Positions 34,243 through 41,925 of a stretch of DNA of 64,000 bases are shown here, in pieces. Location: positions 6,944,001-7,008,000 of the forward strand of contig NZ_CP107772.1 in assembly GCF_036345155.1 (NCBI RefSeq), in the 5' to 3' direction. Under the pieces are notes generated by a model, which made no database searches, had not been told where the DNA came from, and was given only the letters and a program-made list of their open reading frames with translations. The stretch is from Streptomyces sp. NBC_00582 (GTDB taxonomy: Bacteria; Actinomycetota; Actinomycetes; Streptomycetales; Streptomycetaceae). Position 1 is the first letter of the stretch; each line of letters opens with the position of its first letter. The translations under genes were made by a program, and so were the position numbers.

Positions 34243-35919
34243 TCAGAACGTCCCGCCGAACATCTCTTCTTCTTCGACCGCGACGCCCTTAGCGATCGCG
34301 TCGAGCCGGCACTGCCAGGCGAGCACGGCGGCGATCGCCGCGTCGATCTTCGCCGGGCTGTCCGGGTGTGCCTTGGCGATCTGCAGGCCCGAACGGCTCT
34401 CACGACGACGGGCGTTGCACAGGTGCCGCACGAGCGGCGACGAGCCGTCGTGCGTCAACTCGCCCTCGGTCAAGGCGGTGTGGAACTTCTGCAGCGCCCG
34501 CACGATCAGCAGACTGCGGCCGCCGGTCATCCACCACTCGACCGGATGGTTCCGGGTCGACTGCACTTTCAGGCGCGGCCCGTACGCCGCTTCCCAGTCG
34601 GCAACGTGCGATTCCCACTTGGCAGGGTCGGCGTAGAACCCGACGACGTCGTACGTCGCGAACGCCTCGTGCACCGTGGCGAGCACCTCGACGACCGGCA
34701 CCTGCCACTCGACCGGCTTGCCGTCCGGACCGACCGGCATCCGCTCGGGCTGCTCCCACACACCGATCGTGAACAGGTGCCCGTCGGACAGCCGGCAGCC
34801 GATCAGCGCGGTCGCGTCGGTCACGCCGCGCGCCCGTTTCCGGCTGCCGTCGAACCCGAGCACGATCCGGTCGCCGGGCTCGACGACCCGGCCGAGGTCG
34901 GACGACGCCCGCACCTCGGGCTCGGTGAGCCACGCATCCGCGGCGTGAGTGATCTGGTTGAGCAGGTCGGCGCGCAGATCCTGCGGCTCGTTCGACGTGT
35001 CGTAGAACTCGCTCGTGAGCCGCTCGATCGGCGACCAGCCGGGCGCGCACGGCGGATCGTGCAGCACGCACCCGCCGGGGTGATCGCTGCTGTCGCCGTA
35101 CGCGTACCGCAGGCCGGCGACGAGCGACTGCTCGTCGGTCATGTCGGTCTCGGGCGGCGCCTCCCGGTGGTCGACCAGGATTCCGCGCGCACGCGACCGG
35201 CCGTCGATGATCGCCTGATAGTCGGCCGCCGACTTCTCTGCGACCGATCCGACGCCGGGTGTGAATGCGTTCGGAGTCTCGATCAGGCTTCCGCCCAGCT
35301 TGGCCGCGTTGAACCGCATCACCTTCGCGAGTCGCACGCCGCCGTTCGTCGCGGTCCATTCCTCCGTCTGGTCGAGGCTCGCGAAGCAGGCGGGGTCGCC
35401 CTTGCTCGACGTCGCCGACGAGGTCATCGGCGACACCTCGCCGCGTGGCAGATAGATCACGGTGTCGAGGCATTCGAGCCCGTAGTCGGTCGACAGCGAT
35501 CGGCCGCGTGCCATCTCAAGCAGCGGGATCCACGTGTTGTCGGTCTGCTGCTCGGTCACCGCGGCGATGCGCACGAGCGGCGTACGGATCGAGTGCCACG
35601 GCCGGCCGATCGGCTCGCCGTACGAGTCGAACCCGTCGGCGACGACGTCGGCGCACGCCTCGGCGAGCGCGATCGCACCGACGAACGGCGACTTGCCCCA
35701 CCCGCGCGGCCGCGACAGCAGCGCCCGGTGAATGACCCGCTTACCGGTGACCGGGTGCACCTCGTAATAGCGCAGGAGGAACTCGGCCTGCTCGGCGGTC
35801 GGAATGAACGGCTCGCCGTCGTCCCGGCCGGGCTGCGCGAGGTTCTGCATCATCCAGTCGAGGACGTAATACCCGAGCGTCGGGCGCTCGCCCTCGTACT
35901 CGGGGCCACGCCACGGCAT
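34243..35919 (-). CDS. terminase large subunit
   Basis: 558 residues. The ATPase domain has a Walker A-like SRPRGWGKS (69-77) and a Walker B/catalytic acid region (CFASLDQTEEW). The C-terminal RNase-H-like nuclease carries GFDGSRKR and FYADPAKWESH acids. It packages DNA through the portal. The gene starts 9 bp after the small subunit. Confidence 0.94.
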   Translation of the reverse strand: MPWRGPEYEGERPTLGYYVLDWMMQNLAQPGRDDGEPFIPTAEQAEFLLRYYEVHPVTGKRVIHRALLSRPRGWGKSPFVGAIALAEACADVVADGFDSYGEPIGRPWHSIRTPLVRIAAVTEQQTDNTWIPLLEMARGRSLSTDYGLECLDTVIYLPRGEVSPMTSSATSSKGDPACFASLDQTEEWTATNGGVRLAKVMRFNAAKLGGSLIETPNAFTPGVGSVAEKSAADYQAIIDGRSRARGILVDHREAPPETDMTDEQSLVAGLRYAYGDSSDHPGGCVLHDPPCAPGWSPIERLTSEFYDTSNEPQDLRADLLNQITHAADAWLTEPEVRASSDLGRVVEPGDRIVLGFDGSRKRARGVTDATALIGCRLSDGHLFTIGVWEQPERMPVGPDGKPVEWQVPVVEVLATVHEAFATYDVVGFYADPAKWESHVADWEAAYGPRLKVQSTRNHPVEWWMTGGRSLLIVRALQKFHTALTEGELTHDGSSPLVRHLCNARRRESRSGLQIAKAHPDSPAKIDAAIAAVLAWQCRLDAIAKGVAVEEEEMFGGTF

Positions 35920-35927
35920 GACGCCCC

Positions 35928-36425
35928 CTACGTGCTCTTGCCCTGGTCGGACTTCCCGCCGGGCATCATCCGCAGGTTCCCGTACCGCTCACGCGCCGAC
36001 GGCCCGCCCGAGCTGCCGCGCCCCTGGTCGGCGCCGTCCGCCTCGGCGAACACCATGCGCAGCCGGGCCCGGTCCGCCGGCGTGGCACCGAACGCTGCGA
36101 CGCGCAGCCGCAGTTCGCCGGCCGCCGACAGATCGCCGCGCCACAGTCGGGCGTGAATCAGCGCGGTGTCGAGCAGGTACTGCCAGTCGGACGCCCCGAA
36201 GTGATCGGCCTGCGGCGAGTCGATCCACATGCGCCACCACTCGCGGGTGCGCTCGGGCCACACGAACTCGACGAGGTCGCCGTCGCGCTCGATCCGGAAG
36301 TCGGGCAGCTCGGGCGCCTCGGCACGCTCCCACCTGAGCACGGTCTGCGGGATCGCGTCCTTGTTGCGCCGCGCCTTACGCCCGTCCGGCTTCGGCGCCG
36401 GTCCCATGCCGCCCATGTCAGGCAC
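35928..36425 (-). CDS. terminase small subunit (probable)
   Basis: 165 residues. Basic N terminus (KPDGRKARRNKDAIPQTVLRW), then TREWWRMWIDSPQADHFGASDWQYLLDTALIHARLW, a pattern I associate with small terminase subunits of actinophages. Its position directly before the large subunit supports this. It starts 8 bp inside the preceding gene. Confidence 0.78.
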   Translation of the reverse strand: MPDMGGMGPAPKPDGRKARRNKDAIPQTVLRWERAEAPELPDFRIERDGDLVEFVWPERTREWWRMWIDSPQADHFGASDWQYLLDTALIHARLWRGDLSAAGELRLRVAAFGATPADRARLRMVFAEADGADQGRGSSGGPSARERYGNLRMMPGGKSDQGKST

Positions 36426-36651
36426 GCCCCTTACTGATGAGTGACCGGAGCCCGCCCGAGGTGACCGAGTGCCCGATGGATCCGTCGTCGTCGCGGATCG
36501 CCCACGGCTCGACGATGACGTCGTGCCACCGTCCGCCGCGCCTCACTGCGACCACGATCGAGTTCTCGGCGGTCCGCAGGTCGACGCCCTGCAGTCGGAC
36601 CGGACGCCGAAACCACTTGAGAGCAAGGGCCCGTAGCGGGTTGCCTGCCAT
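36418..36651 (-). CDS. small hypothetical protein
   Basis: 77 residues: a basic start (NPLRALALKWFRRP) and a beta-rich body (VDLRTAENSIVVAVRRGGRWHDVIVEPWAIRDDDG). The ATG has a strong GGGGAGG site. Function unknown; its tight link to terminase suggests a packaging or head role. Confidence 0.62.
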   Translation of the reverse strand: MAGNPLRALALKWFRRPVRLQGVDLRTAENSIVVAVRRGGRWHDVIVEPWAIRDDDGSIGHSVTSGGLRSLISKGRA

Positions 36652-36701
36652 CGCTGTACCTCCCCGTGTCGGGTGCGCCGCAGCACACCCGTGTCGGGGC
36701 G

Positions 36702-37286
36702 CTACAGCAGCGAGTCGATTACGTGCTGCAGGTCGCCGAGGCGCTGCGGCGTGTCGCCGAACGTCGTCCCCGTGACCGCGATGTACCGGCCGGTGCCGTA
36801 CAGCTCGACCGAGCCGCCGCCGACCGTGATGCGCCTGCCGTGCGGCAGCTCGCCGTACCCCCAGACGTGCAGTCCGTCGCCGCCCTGCGACACCTCGACC
36901 CACGTGTCGCCGACAGCGTCGAGGACGTTGCGCGCCCAACCCGCGACCGCGCCCTCGTCGTCGAGGCAGTGATCGAGGTCGAGGCAGACGACGCCGTCGC
37001 CGTCGAGGACGAACCCGAGCCCGGTGCCCGCAGCCGAGCGGGCGGCGTCGCGGTGCCGCGACCAGGTCGACGGGTCGGTGCTGCTCGCGGCCGCGCCATC
37101 GACGGTGAGCGGCACCTTGCGCGAGGTACGCCGGATCCATCGCGGACGGCTCGTCAGCTCGGCAGGGACCGTGCGGGCCGCACGGTGAGCAGCGGCTCGG
37201 CACGCCGGCCTGCAGTACCGCGCGTGCGACCGGGCCGTGAGCGGCATCGGCCCCTCGCAGTGCTCGCAGTCGCGCCTCGTCGTCAT
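36702..37286 (-). CDS. zinc-finger plus prim-pol (AEP primase) domain protein
   Basis: 194 residues. An N-terminal zinc finger (C7, C10, C25, C29) precedes an archaeo-eukaryotic primase/polymerase core: LGFVLDGDGVVCLDLDH (acids D103 and D105), then VSQGGDGLHVWGYG, and VELYGTGRYIAVTG. The helicase that usually follows such domains is missing, so it is a stand-alone primase. It is placed beside terminase rather than with the other replication genes and next to the iteron block at 37.3-38.0 kb. Confidence 0.8.
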   Translation of the reverse strand: MTTRRDCEHCEGPMPLTARSHARYCRPACRAAAHRAARTVPAELTSRPRWIRRTSRKVPLTVDGAAASSTDPSTWSRHRDAARSAAGTGLGFVLDGDGVVCLDLDHCLDDEGAVAGWARNVLDAVGDTWVEVSQGGDGLHVWGYGELPHGRRITVGGGSVELYGTGRYIAVTGTTFGDTPQRLGDLQHVIDSLL

Positions 37287-38015
37287 GGGTCCATAGTATC
37301 CCGGCGTACGCTTTTAGCGCTCTGACCTGCGAGTATCAGGTTCGTATCGGAAGTGCGGCAGGCTGAGAGGCGATCTGCGGCCCCTCAACCGCGCGCCATC
37401 GAATCAGCCTGCCGCACCTCTGCTCGCCCGCCAGCGAGCCGCCCGCGCCCCGCAGCGCGGCCGTTTTCCCCAGACCCGTACAGAACGACAGCCGCAGCAC
37501 CTCCCGAGCGCCAAAGGGGGGCGGGGAGGGGAGTCACCCCCCAGGGTCGGGGGCGTCGTTCTCCCTCGTCGACCCCGGTCGGCTCGGGTCCGTCGGCTGT
37601 GCTGCTCGTGTCTGTCGAGTCCGTAAGCCTGTGACCTGCACAAACGCAGCGGCATGCATAAACGTGCAGGTCAGAGCGTTGCGACGTCGCGTGCGAGGCT
37701 GCAGTTTCGCCTCGGTGGTCAATCTGTGGTGCTCGCACGGCTGTTGCGAGCCCCTGACCTGCGGTTATGTGCAGTCCGCTGCAAACGTGCAGGTCAGAGG
37801 GGTGCGGGTTCATGCGGTGCGTGCGTGCTGCTCGCTGCGCCGTCGACGTGGTTGCGGCTGCGTCTGCCGACTGTACAAACGTGCAGGTCAGAGCGTTGCG
37901 ATCGTGGTGCAGCGGGCTCGATTTGGTAGGCGCTCGGGTAGTTGTGCGCCCGGTCCTCAAATCGCGCACTGCGTACGGGAGTTACGAGGCGTTGACCTGC
38001 GGCTTTGTCGAGCCG
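37287..38015. repeat. non-coding block with a cluster of TGACCTGC iterons
   Basis: 729 bp without a credible gene. Seven copies of an ~24-bp motif (core TGACCTGC, consensus about CGCTCTGACCTGCACGTTTGTNCA) lie at 37323(+), 37632(+), 37666(-), 37755(+), 37789(-), 37883(-) and 37993(+). Four of them form two converging pairs with cores 34 bp apart. Candidate roles are a replication origin for the adjacent primase, a cos/packaging region beside HNH and terminase, or a multi-site operator. Confidence 0.75.
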
Positions 38016-38318
38016 TCAGATCAGGCCGGGGTGTCGCTCGGCGGGGCGCTGCCGGCGTACGGCCCACCGGGCGGCGTTGCCCTGCGCGCTGCTCTTGATC
38101 CCGTGGCAGTCGGCGCACAGCGCCTGCAGCATCTCGGGTCGGTGGTCGTGGCGGTCGCCGATGTGGTCGACCTGGTTGGCCGGCCGTCCGCACACGACGC
38201 CGTCGATCCGGTTGCGGCACCGGTGCTCGTCGCGCTGCAGGACGAACGGCCGGATACGTGTGTACCAGTCGGCCGGCAGCTCGTGCCGCCGGTTGCTGCC
38301 TGCCCAACCGCCGCTCAT
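38016..38318 (-). CDS. HNH endonuclease
   Basis: 100 residues with the metal site and catalytic set clear: C34 and C43, the catalytic DH at 51-52 in NQVDHIGDR, and C68/C71/H72 in ALCADCHGIKSS. Small HNH proteins next to terminase are needed for cos cleavage in many phages. The start overlaps the upstream stop (ATGA). Confidence 0.92.
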   Translation of the reverse strand: MSGGWAGSNRRHELPADWYTRIRPFVLQRDEHRCRNRIDGVVCGRPANQVDHIGDRHDHRPEMLQALCADCHGIKSSAQGNAARWAVRRQRPAERHPGLI

Positions 38319-38572
38319 GCGTCGTCGTCCTCGTCGTACTGGTCGCGGCCGTCGTCGTACGGCTCGGCTCGTTCGGCGCTGCTGTCGAGTACGACGTCGG
38401 GCGTGAACCCGAACGTCGTGCCTCGCTGTGCCGGTCGGTGGTCGCGCAGGGCGTCGAGGATGCGCAGTGCGGTGTTCTCGACGTCGTCGAGGCGGCGTCG
38501 GCCCTTGCCCTTGCCTCCGTCGTCGACGGTGATCTCGACCTCGTTCGTTCCGTCGGTTAGGCGTACGCGCAT
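38315..38572 (-). CDS. small acidic hypothetical protein upstream of HNH
   Basis: 85 residues from the ATG at 38572 (GAAGGA upstream). A beta-like N terminus (MRVRLTDGTNEVEITVDDGG) and an acidic tail (PYDDGRDQYDEDDDA). No family recognised. First gene after the control region at 38.6-39.06 kb. Confidence 0.6.
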   Translation of the reverse strand: MRVRLTDGTNEVEITVDDGGKGKGRRRLDDVENTALRILDALRDHRPAQRGTTFGFTPDVVLDSSAERAEPYDDGRDQYDEDDDA

Positions 38573-38675
38573 GGGGCGGTGTCCTTCCGACGAGGTGTTC
38601 GCGCGCGGGGCGGGCAGCAAACCCGCCAGAGTTCGTATCGTCTTCCGCCCCGCGCGGAGTTCGGGGGAATGCGAA

Positions 38676-38698
38676 ACGCCCCGCAGTAGGCGGGGCGT
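38676..38698 (-). terminator. leader hairpin, terminator or attenuator
   Basis: ACGCCCCGC / GCGGGGCGT stem with AGTAG loop, followed leftward by TTTCGC. It is placed between the presumed promoter and the first gene, so it may act as an attenuator or antitermination target. Confidence 0.5.
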
Positions 38699-38974
38699 CG
38701 CGTGGATTCTGTGTCCGGGCATGGCGGACTTGGGACCAAGGATGCGACACGTGATCGTCGAGCGTCAAGTCGCGGGGGGGATGTTGAGAGTGAGATCGGC
38801 TCACTCGTGCGCCCCCTACTACCGGTAGTGGATCTCTCTACGCCCGCCCCCATATATAGGAGGGGAGGGGAACGCGCGCGCGCGAGTCCCTCGGGAGTCC
38901 CCTGGGGACAGAATGCTGTGACCTGCGGAGACGTGATTTTTTCGTCGAATGATGCTGCGTACATTCGTCATCGA

Positions 38975-39008
38975 ATCGCGTGCGAATCGTCGACGAATCG
39001 CACGCGAT
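38975..39008. promoter_or_regulatory. 34-bp near-perfect palindrome
   Basis: Seventeen-base arms starting ATCGCGTGCGAA pair around a GTCGAC centre with a single mismatch and no loop. This is a dimer- or tetramer-size protein site rather than a terminator. Confidence 0.65.
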
Positions 39009-39027
39009 CGTGTCTCGGGACAGCGAA

Positions 39028-39061
39028 ACGCCCCGCCCGGCGAGGTGCCGGTGCGGGGCGT
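39028..39061 (-). terminator. terminator after the conjugation-like module
   Basis: ACGCCCCGC / GCGGGGCGT stem 15 bp after the stop of the 39076-39543 gene, with TTTCGC on the leftward side. Confidence 0.7.
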
Positions 39062-39075
39062 GACAGGGCGGGCGG

Positions 39076-39543
39076 TTACCTGCGCGGGCCGCTCCTCGAC
39101 CACCAGCCGGCGAACGCCCCATGGTTGTGCGTGACGTACGTCGGCCCCTCGCGCCTGCCGCGCCGGCCGGTCGGCAGCGCCCACACGAGCCCGCACACCG
39201 CGGCGGCCGCGAGGAACTGCACGAGGCTGTCGACGAGGATCTGCAGCGCCTGCATGCCGAAGTACGAGCCGACGCCGAGCCCGACGGCGTACACGCCCTT
39301 TGCGGCGGTGCGCTGCGCCTGTGGGTCGAGTCCGGGTGTTGCCACGGGTGCAACGGTCACGGCCGGCTCGTACTCCGGGCCGTACTGCGGGTGCAGCATG
39401 CCGTCGATCCGCACGTACCCGATCACCCGCATGCCGGGCGGCGGGCCGGGCGCGAGCTGCTGCTCGGCGGCCGGGACGACAGCGGTCGGAGTCACGGCCC
39501 GGTCGAGGCGCACCGGGCGGGCGTCGGTTCGTTCGGTGTGCAT
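39076..39543 (-). CDS. small membrane protein of the transfer-like module
   Basis: 155 residues. A Pro-rich N half precedes hydrophobic segments (YAVGLGVGSYFGMQALQILVDSLVQFLAAAAVCGLVWALP, about 84-124) and a basic tail (RRGRREGPTYVTHNHG). It resembles small spread-type membrane proteins of actinomycete conjugative elements in build, not in a recognised motif. It ends the operon begun at 44872. Confidence 0.6.
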   Translation of the reverse strand: MHTERTDARPVRLDRAVTPTAVVPAAEQQLAPGPPPGMRVIGYVRIDGMLHPQYGPEYEPAVTVAPVATPGLDPQAQRTAAKGVYAVGLGVGSYFGMQALQILVDSLVQFLAAAAVCGLVWALPTGRRGRREGPTYVTHNHGAFAGWWSRSGPRR

Positions 39544-39552
39544 GGCGGGTTC

Positions 39553-39810
39553 CTAGCTCGCGGCGGGGCGGGGGCGTTCGATGTGGCGGCCGAGGTCGTG
39601 CAGCAGCAGCCCGAGCCGGTCGACGCCGAGGCCGGCGAGCATGACGACGACCAGGTGCAGCAGCGGCATGTCGAGGTGCGGGCCGTCGGCGGTGTCGATG
39701 CTGAGCAGCACGGCGGCGAGCGGTCCGAGCGGGGCGGCGGCGCGTACGGCGTCGCCGGTGCCGCGTACAGCTCGGGCGGTGCGGCGGCGGGCGGGCGAGG
39801 TGCGGGTCAT
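39553..39810 (-). CDS. small membrane protein, transfer-like module
   Basis: 85 residues: basic start (TRTSPARRRTARAVRG), then two weakly hydrophobic segments (PLGPLAAVLLSID and MPLLHLVVVMLAGLGV), and an RPRP end. It overlaps the FtsK-like stop by 4 bp (ATGA), so it is made together with the ATPase. Confidence 0.6.
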   Translation of the reverse strand: MTRTSPARRRTARAVRGTGDAVRAAAPLGPLAAVLLSIDTADGPHLDMPLLHLVVVMLAGLGVDRLGLLLHDLGRHIERPRPAAS

Positions 39811-41915
39811 GGCGCGTCGTCTCCGTTCGTCGGGCGCACGGCGTACCGGCCGTACTTCGGCTTGTGCACGCGCGGGTCGGACCCGAGCCACCGGCCGATC
39901 GTGGCGGCGTGCGGCACCTCGACGTCGGGGTGCAGTCGGCGGATCGCGTCGCGGATCGCCTCGGGCCCGATGCCGGCCGGGCCCGACTTGAGCACGATCT
40001 CGAACACGATCGGGCGGCGCGGGTCGCCGTCGTCCTGGTCGTCATCGAGGGCGGCGGGCGGCGTGTACGTGAGCCCACTCGCCGCGAAGATGCCGCGTAC
40101 CTCGGCGTCGAGGTCGGGGTCGCGCTCGGTCGCCTCGTCGATCTCCCCGCGGATCCGGCGCATCGTGGCGTCGGCGTCGGCGATCGCGTCCTCGCCGGGC
40201 GGCGCGGCGGCCGGTGCGCTCGGATCGGGGTCGTCCCAACCGGCTGTGGGGTCCGTCCATCCCTCGCGCACCGGCTGCTCGGTCGCCGGGCGGTCGGCGA
40301 CGAGGGTTGCGGCGGGCTGCACGCTGCCGTCGAACAGATGGTCGGTGTTCTCCCACCGGCGCTCGTACGCCTCGCCGGCGGCGCGGCGGGACAGGTCGTC
40401 GAGTTCGGGCCGGTACTCGGCGGTCGCGACGACGATCTTCGCGATCTCGCTCGGCGTCATCCGGTACACGACCAGGGCGCGGGCGGGGTCGTCGAGAACC
40501 TTGATCGCGCCCGTACCGGCGACGGGCATGTCTTCCGGCGAGATCTTGTCGCCCCACCCCATCAGATAGGCGATCTCTCGCTCGTCCGACTTCATGGCGA
40601 TTTTCAGGCCGGACTGTACGACGAGCTGCGGTTCTTCGAGCACATCCTGCGTCGCCCGCAGCGCCGAGGCGATCACGTTGCACGCCACGGCGCGCGCGAG
40701 TTCGACGACCTGCAGCAGCACGTCGCCGGCCTTGCGCAGGATCGGGTGTTTGCGTGCCTTGGCCGAGTACAGCTCGGCGACCTCGTCGGCGTTCGCCACG
40801 ATGCCGGGCACGGCGGGCGACACGGGGATCTTGTCGTCGTCGTGCTCGATCTGCAGGTCGGCGTATCCCGGCTTGCGCGCCCTCGCGATGCGCAGCAGCG
40901 CCTCGGCCATGGCGAGCACCTTTTCGGGGGTGTCGGCGACCCAGTCGATCGGCGGCCGGCCGGGGCGACCGGCTTTCGCCCACGCGCGCAGCCACGGGAG
41001 CGCGAGCGAGCCGCCGTTGAGGTCGATCACCCACACGAGCACGTCGATCATGCGCAGTTGCCCGGCGATAGCGACGTTCATGAGATTGGACTTTCCAGAG
41101 CCCTTCCGCCCGGTGAACACGGCCGTCAACTGTCGGATGCACGGCGCGGCCTCGCTGCCGTCCTTGTGGCGGCCGAGCTGCAGCCCGTCGTTCAGCGAGC
41201 GGGGCGAGTAGTCGTCGGGGTACATGGTCGGGCCGGCCGCGACCTGGTTCTCGGTCTCGATGTTCGCGAGGAACGATCCGCGGTCGGCCCCTTCGGTGAT
41301 CTCGACCGAGCAGCCGTTCGGCAGTCGGGCGTCGCCGGCGAGCCCGTCTTGATGCCGTTGGATGTCACGCCACGTGTAGCCGCCCTCGGGCAGCCGTCCC
41401 TCGAGGGTCATGCCGCCGCTCGGCCACATCTCGACGCCGACGACGAGCACGCCCTCGATGCCGCTCACGCGGGAGAAGCGGGCCGACCACTGCTCGGCGA
41501 GTTCCCGGTACGCGCGCATGATCCCGCTGCGCGCGGCCGCCGTGTCCTCGGATGCGGCCGCCGCCTCGGCCCGCCGCCGCGCGGCCCGGTTGTCCGCCAT
41601 GGCGGCACCGAGCCCGACCGCGCCCGCCGCGAGCGCGGCGACGCAGTTGACGGTCCACGGGCCGGCGTTCATCGCCCACGAGCACCATGCGCCCGCGCCG
41701 ACCCATGCCGCGGCATGGAGTACGAGGCTGCCGCGCCCGGCGCCGGACTGCCGGCCCGCGATGTGCGAGCCGACGAGCCCGGCGCCCGCGACGCCGATGC
41801 CCCACCAGGGGGACGCCCCGGCCGCGTTCGCCGCGTACGAGGCGGCGAGCGCGGATCCGGCGGCGCTGAGTGGGGCAGTGAGCGGGCCGTGACCCGACTC
41901 CCAATCGATCTGCAC
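39807..41915 (-). CDS. FtsK/SpoIIIE-TraB-type DNA translocase
   Basis: 702 residues. Several membrane segments (~12-106) lead to a motor domain with Walker A GRKGSGKS (269-276) and Walker B VWVIDLNGG (D298). A C-terminal winged-helix-like domain follows (FEIVLKSGPAGIGPEAIRDAIRRLHPDVEVPHAATIGRWLGSD), as in TraB/FtsK gamma domains that read repeated DNA sequences. Single hexameric TraB proteins alone move double-stranded DNA in Streptomyces conjugation. Finding one in a siphovirus is unusual; it might instead move phage DNA in the cell or across septa. Confidence 0.85.
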   Translation of the reverse strand: MQIDWESGHGPLTAPLSAAGSALAASYAANAAGASPWWGIGVAGAGLVGSHIAGRQSGAGRGSLVLHAAAWVGAGAWCSWAMNAGPWTVNCVAALAAGAVGLGAAMADNRAARRRAEAAAASEDTAAARSGIMRAYRELAEQWSARFSRVSGIEGVLVVGVEMWPSGGMTLEGRLPEGGYTWRDIQRHQDGLAGDARLPNGCSVEITEGADRGSFLANIETENQVAAGPTMYPDDYSPRSLNDGLQLGRHKDGSEAAPCIRQLTAVFTGRKGSGKSNLMNVAIAGQLRMIDVLVWVIDLNGGSLALPWLRAWAKAGRPGRPPIDWVADTPEKVLAMAEALLRIARARKPGYADLQIEHDDDKIPVSPAVPGIVANADEVAELYSAKARKHPILRKAGDVLLQVVELARAVACNVIASALRATQDVLEEPQLVVQSGLKIAMKSDEREIAYLMGWGDKISPEDMPVAGTGAIKVLDDPARALVVYRMTPSEIAKIVVATAEYRPELDDLSRRAAGEAYERRWENTDHLFDGSVQPAATLVADRPATEQPVREGWTDPTAGWDDPDPSAPAAAPPGEDAIADADATMRRIRGEIDEATERDPDLDAEVRGIFAASGLTYTPPAALDDDQDDGDPRRPIVFEIVLKSGPAGIGPEAIRDAIRRLHPDVEVPHAATIGRWLGSDPRVHKPKYGRYAVRPTNGDDAP

Positions 41916-41925
41916 TGTCCGCCCC

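Larger units (their letters stand above)
38573..39075 (-). promoter_or_regulatory. 503-bp control region before the HNH-structural operon
   Basis: No convincing gene. From right to left it holds a terminator (39028-39061), a 34-bp near-perfect palindrome (38975-39008), a TGACCTGC box (38919), an AT-rich step (GATTTTTTCG), a CG dinucleotide run, a TATATA sequence (38853-38858), ACTACCGGTAGT, and a second hairpin (38676-38698) 104 bp before the next start. This is a likely promoter for the leftward HNH and possibly head-gene transcription. Confidence 0.55.

Noticed and set aside
37287..38015. CRISPR array
   Set aside because: The repeats are in both orientations with unequal spacing and no spacers of constant length; no cas genes are present.
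37353..38828. Frames within the iteron block
   Set aside because: They pass through repeated TGACCTGC boxes, have no ribosome sites and are Ala/Arg-biased, so the block is treated as non-coding.
38819..40078. A 419-codon leftward frame over the control region
   Set aside because: It crosses two hairpins and a palindrome and overlaps the transfer-module genes in another frame.
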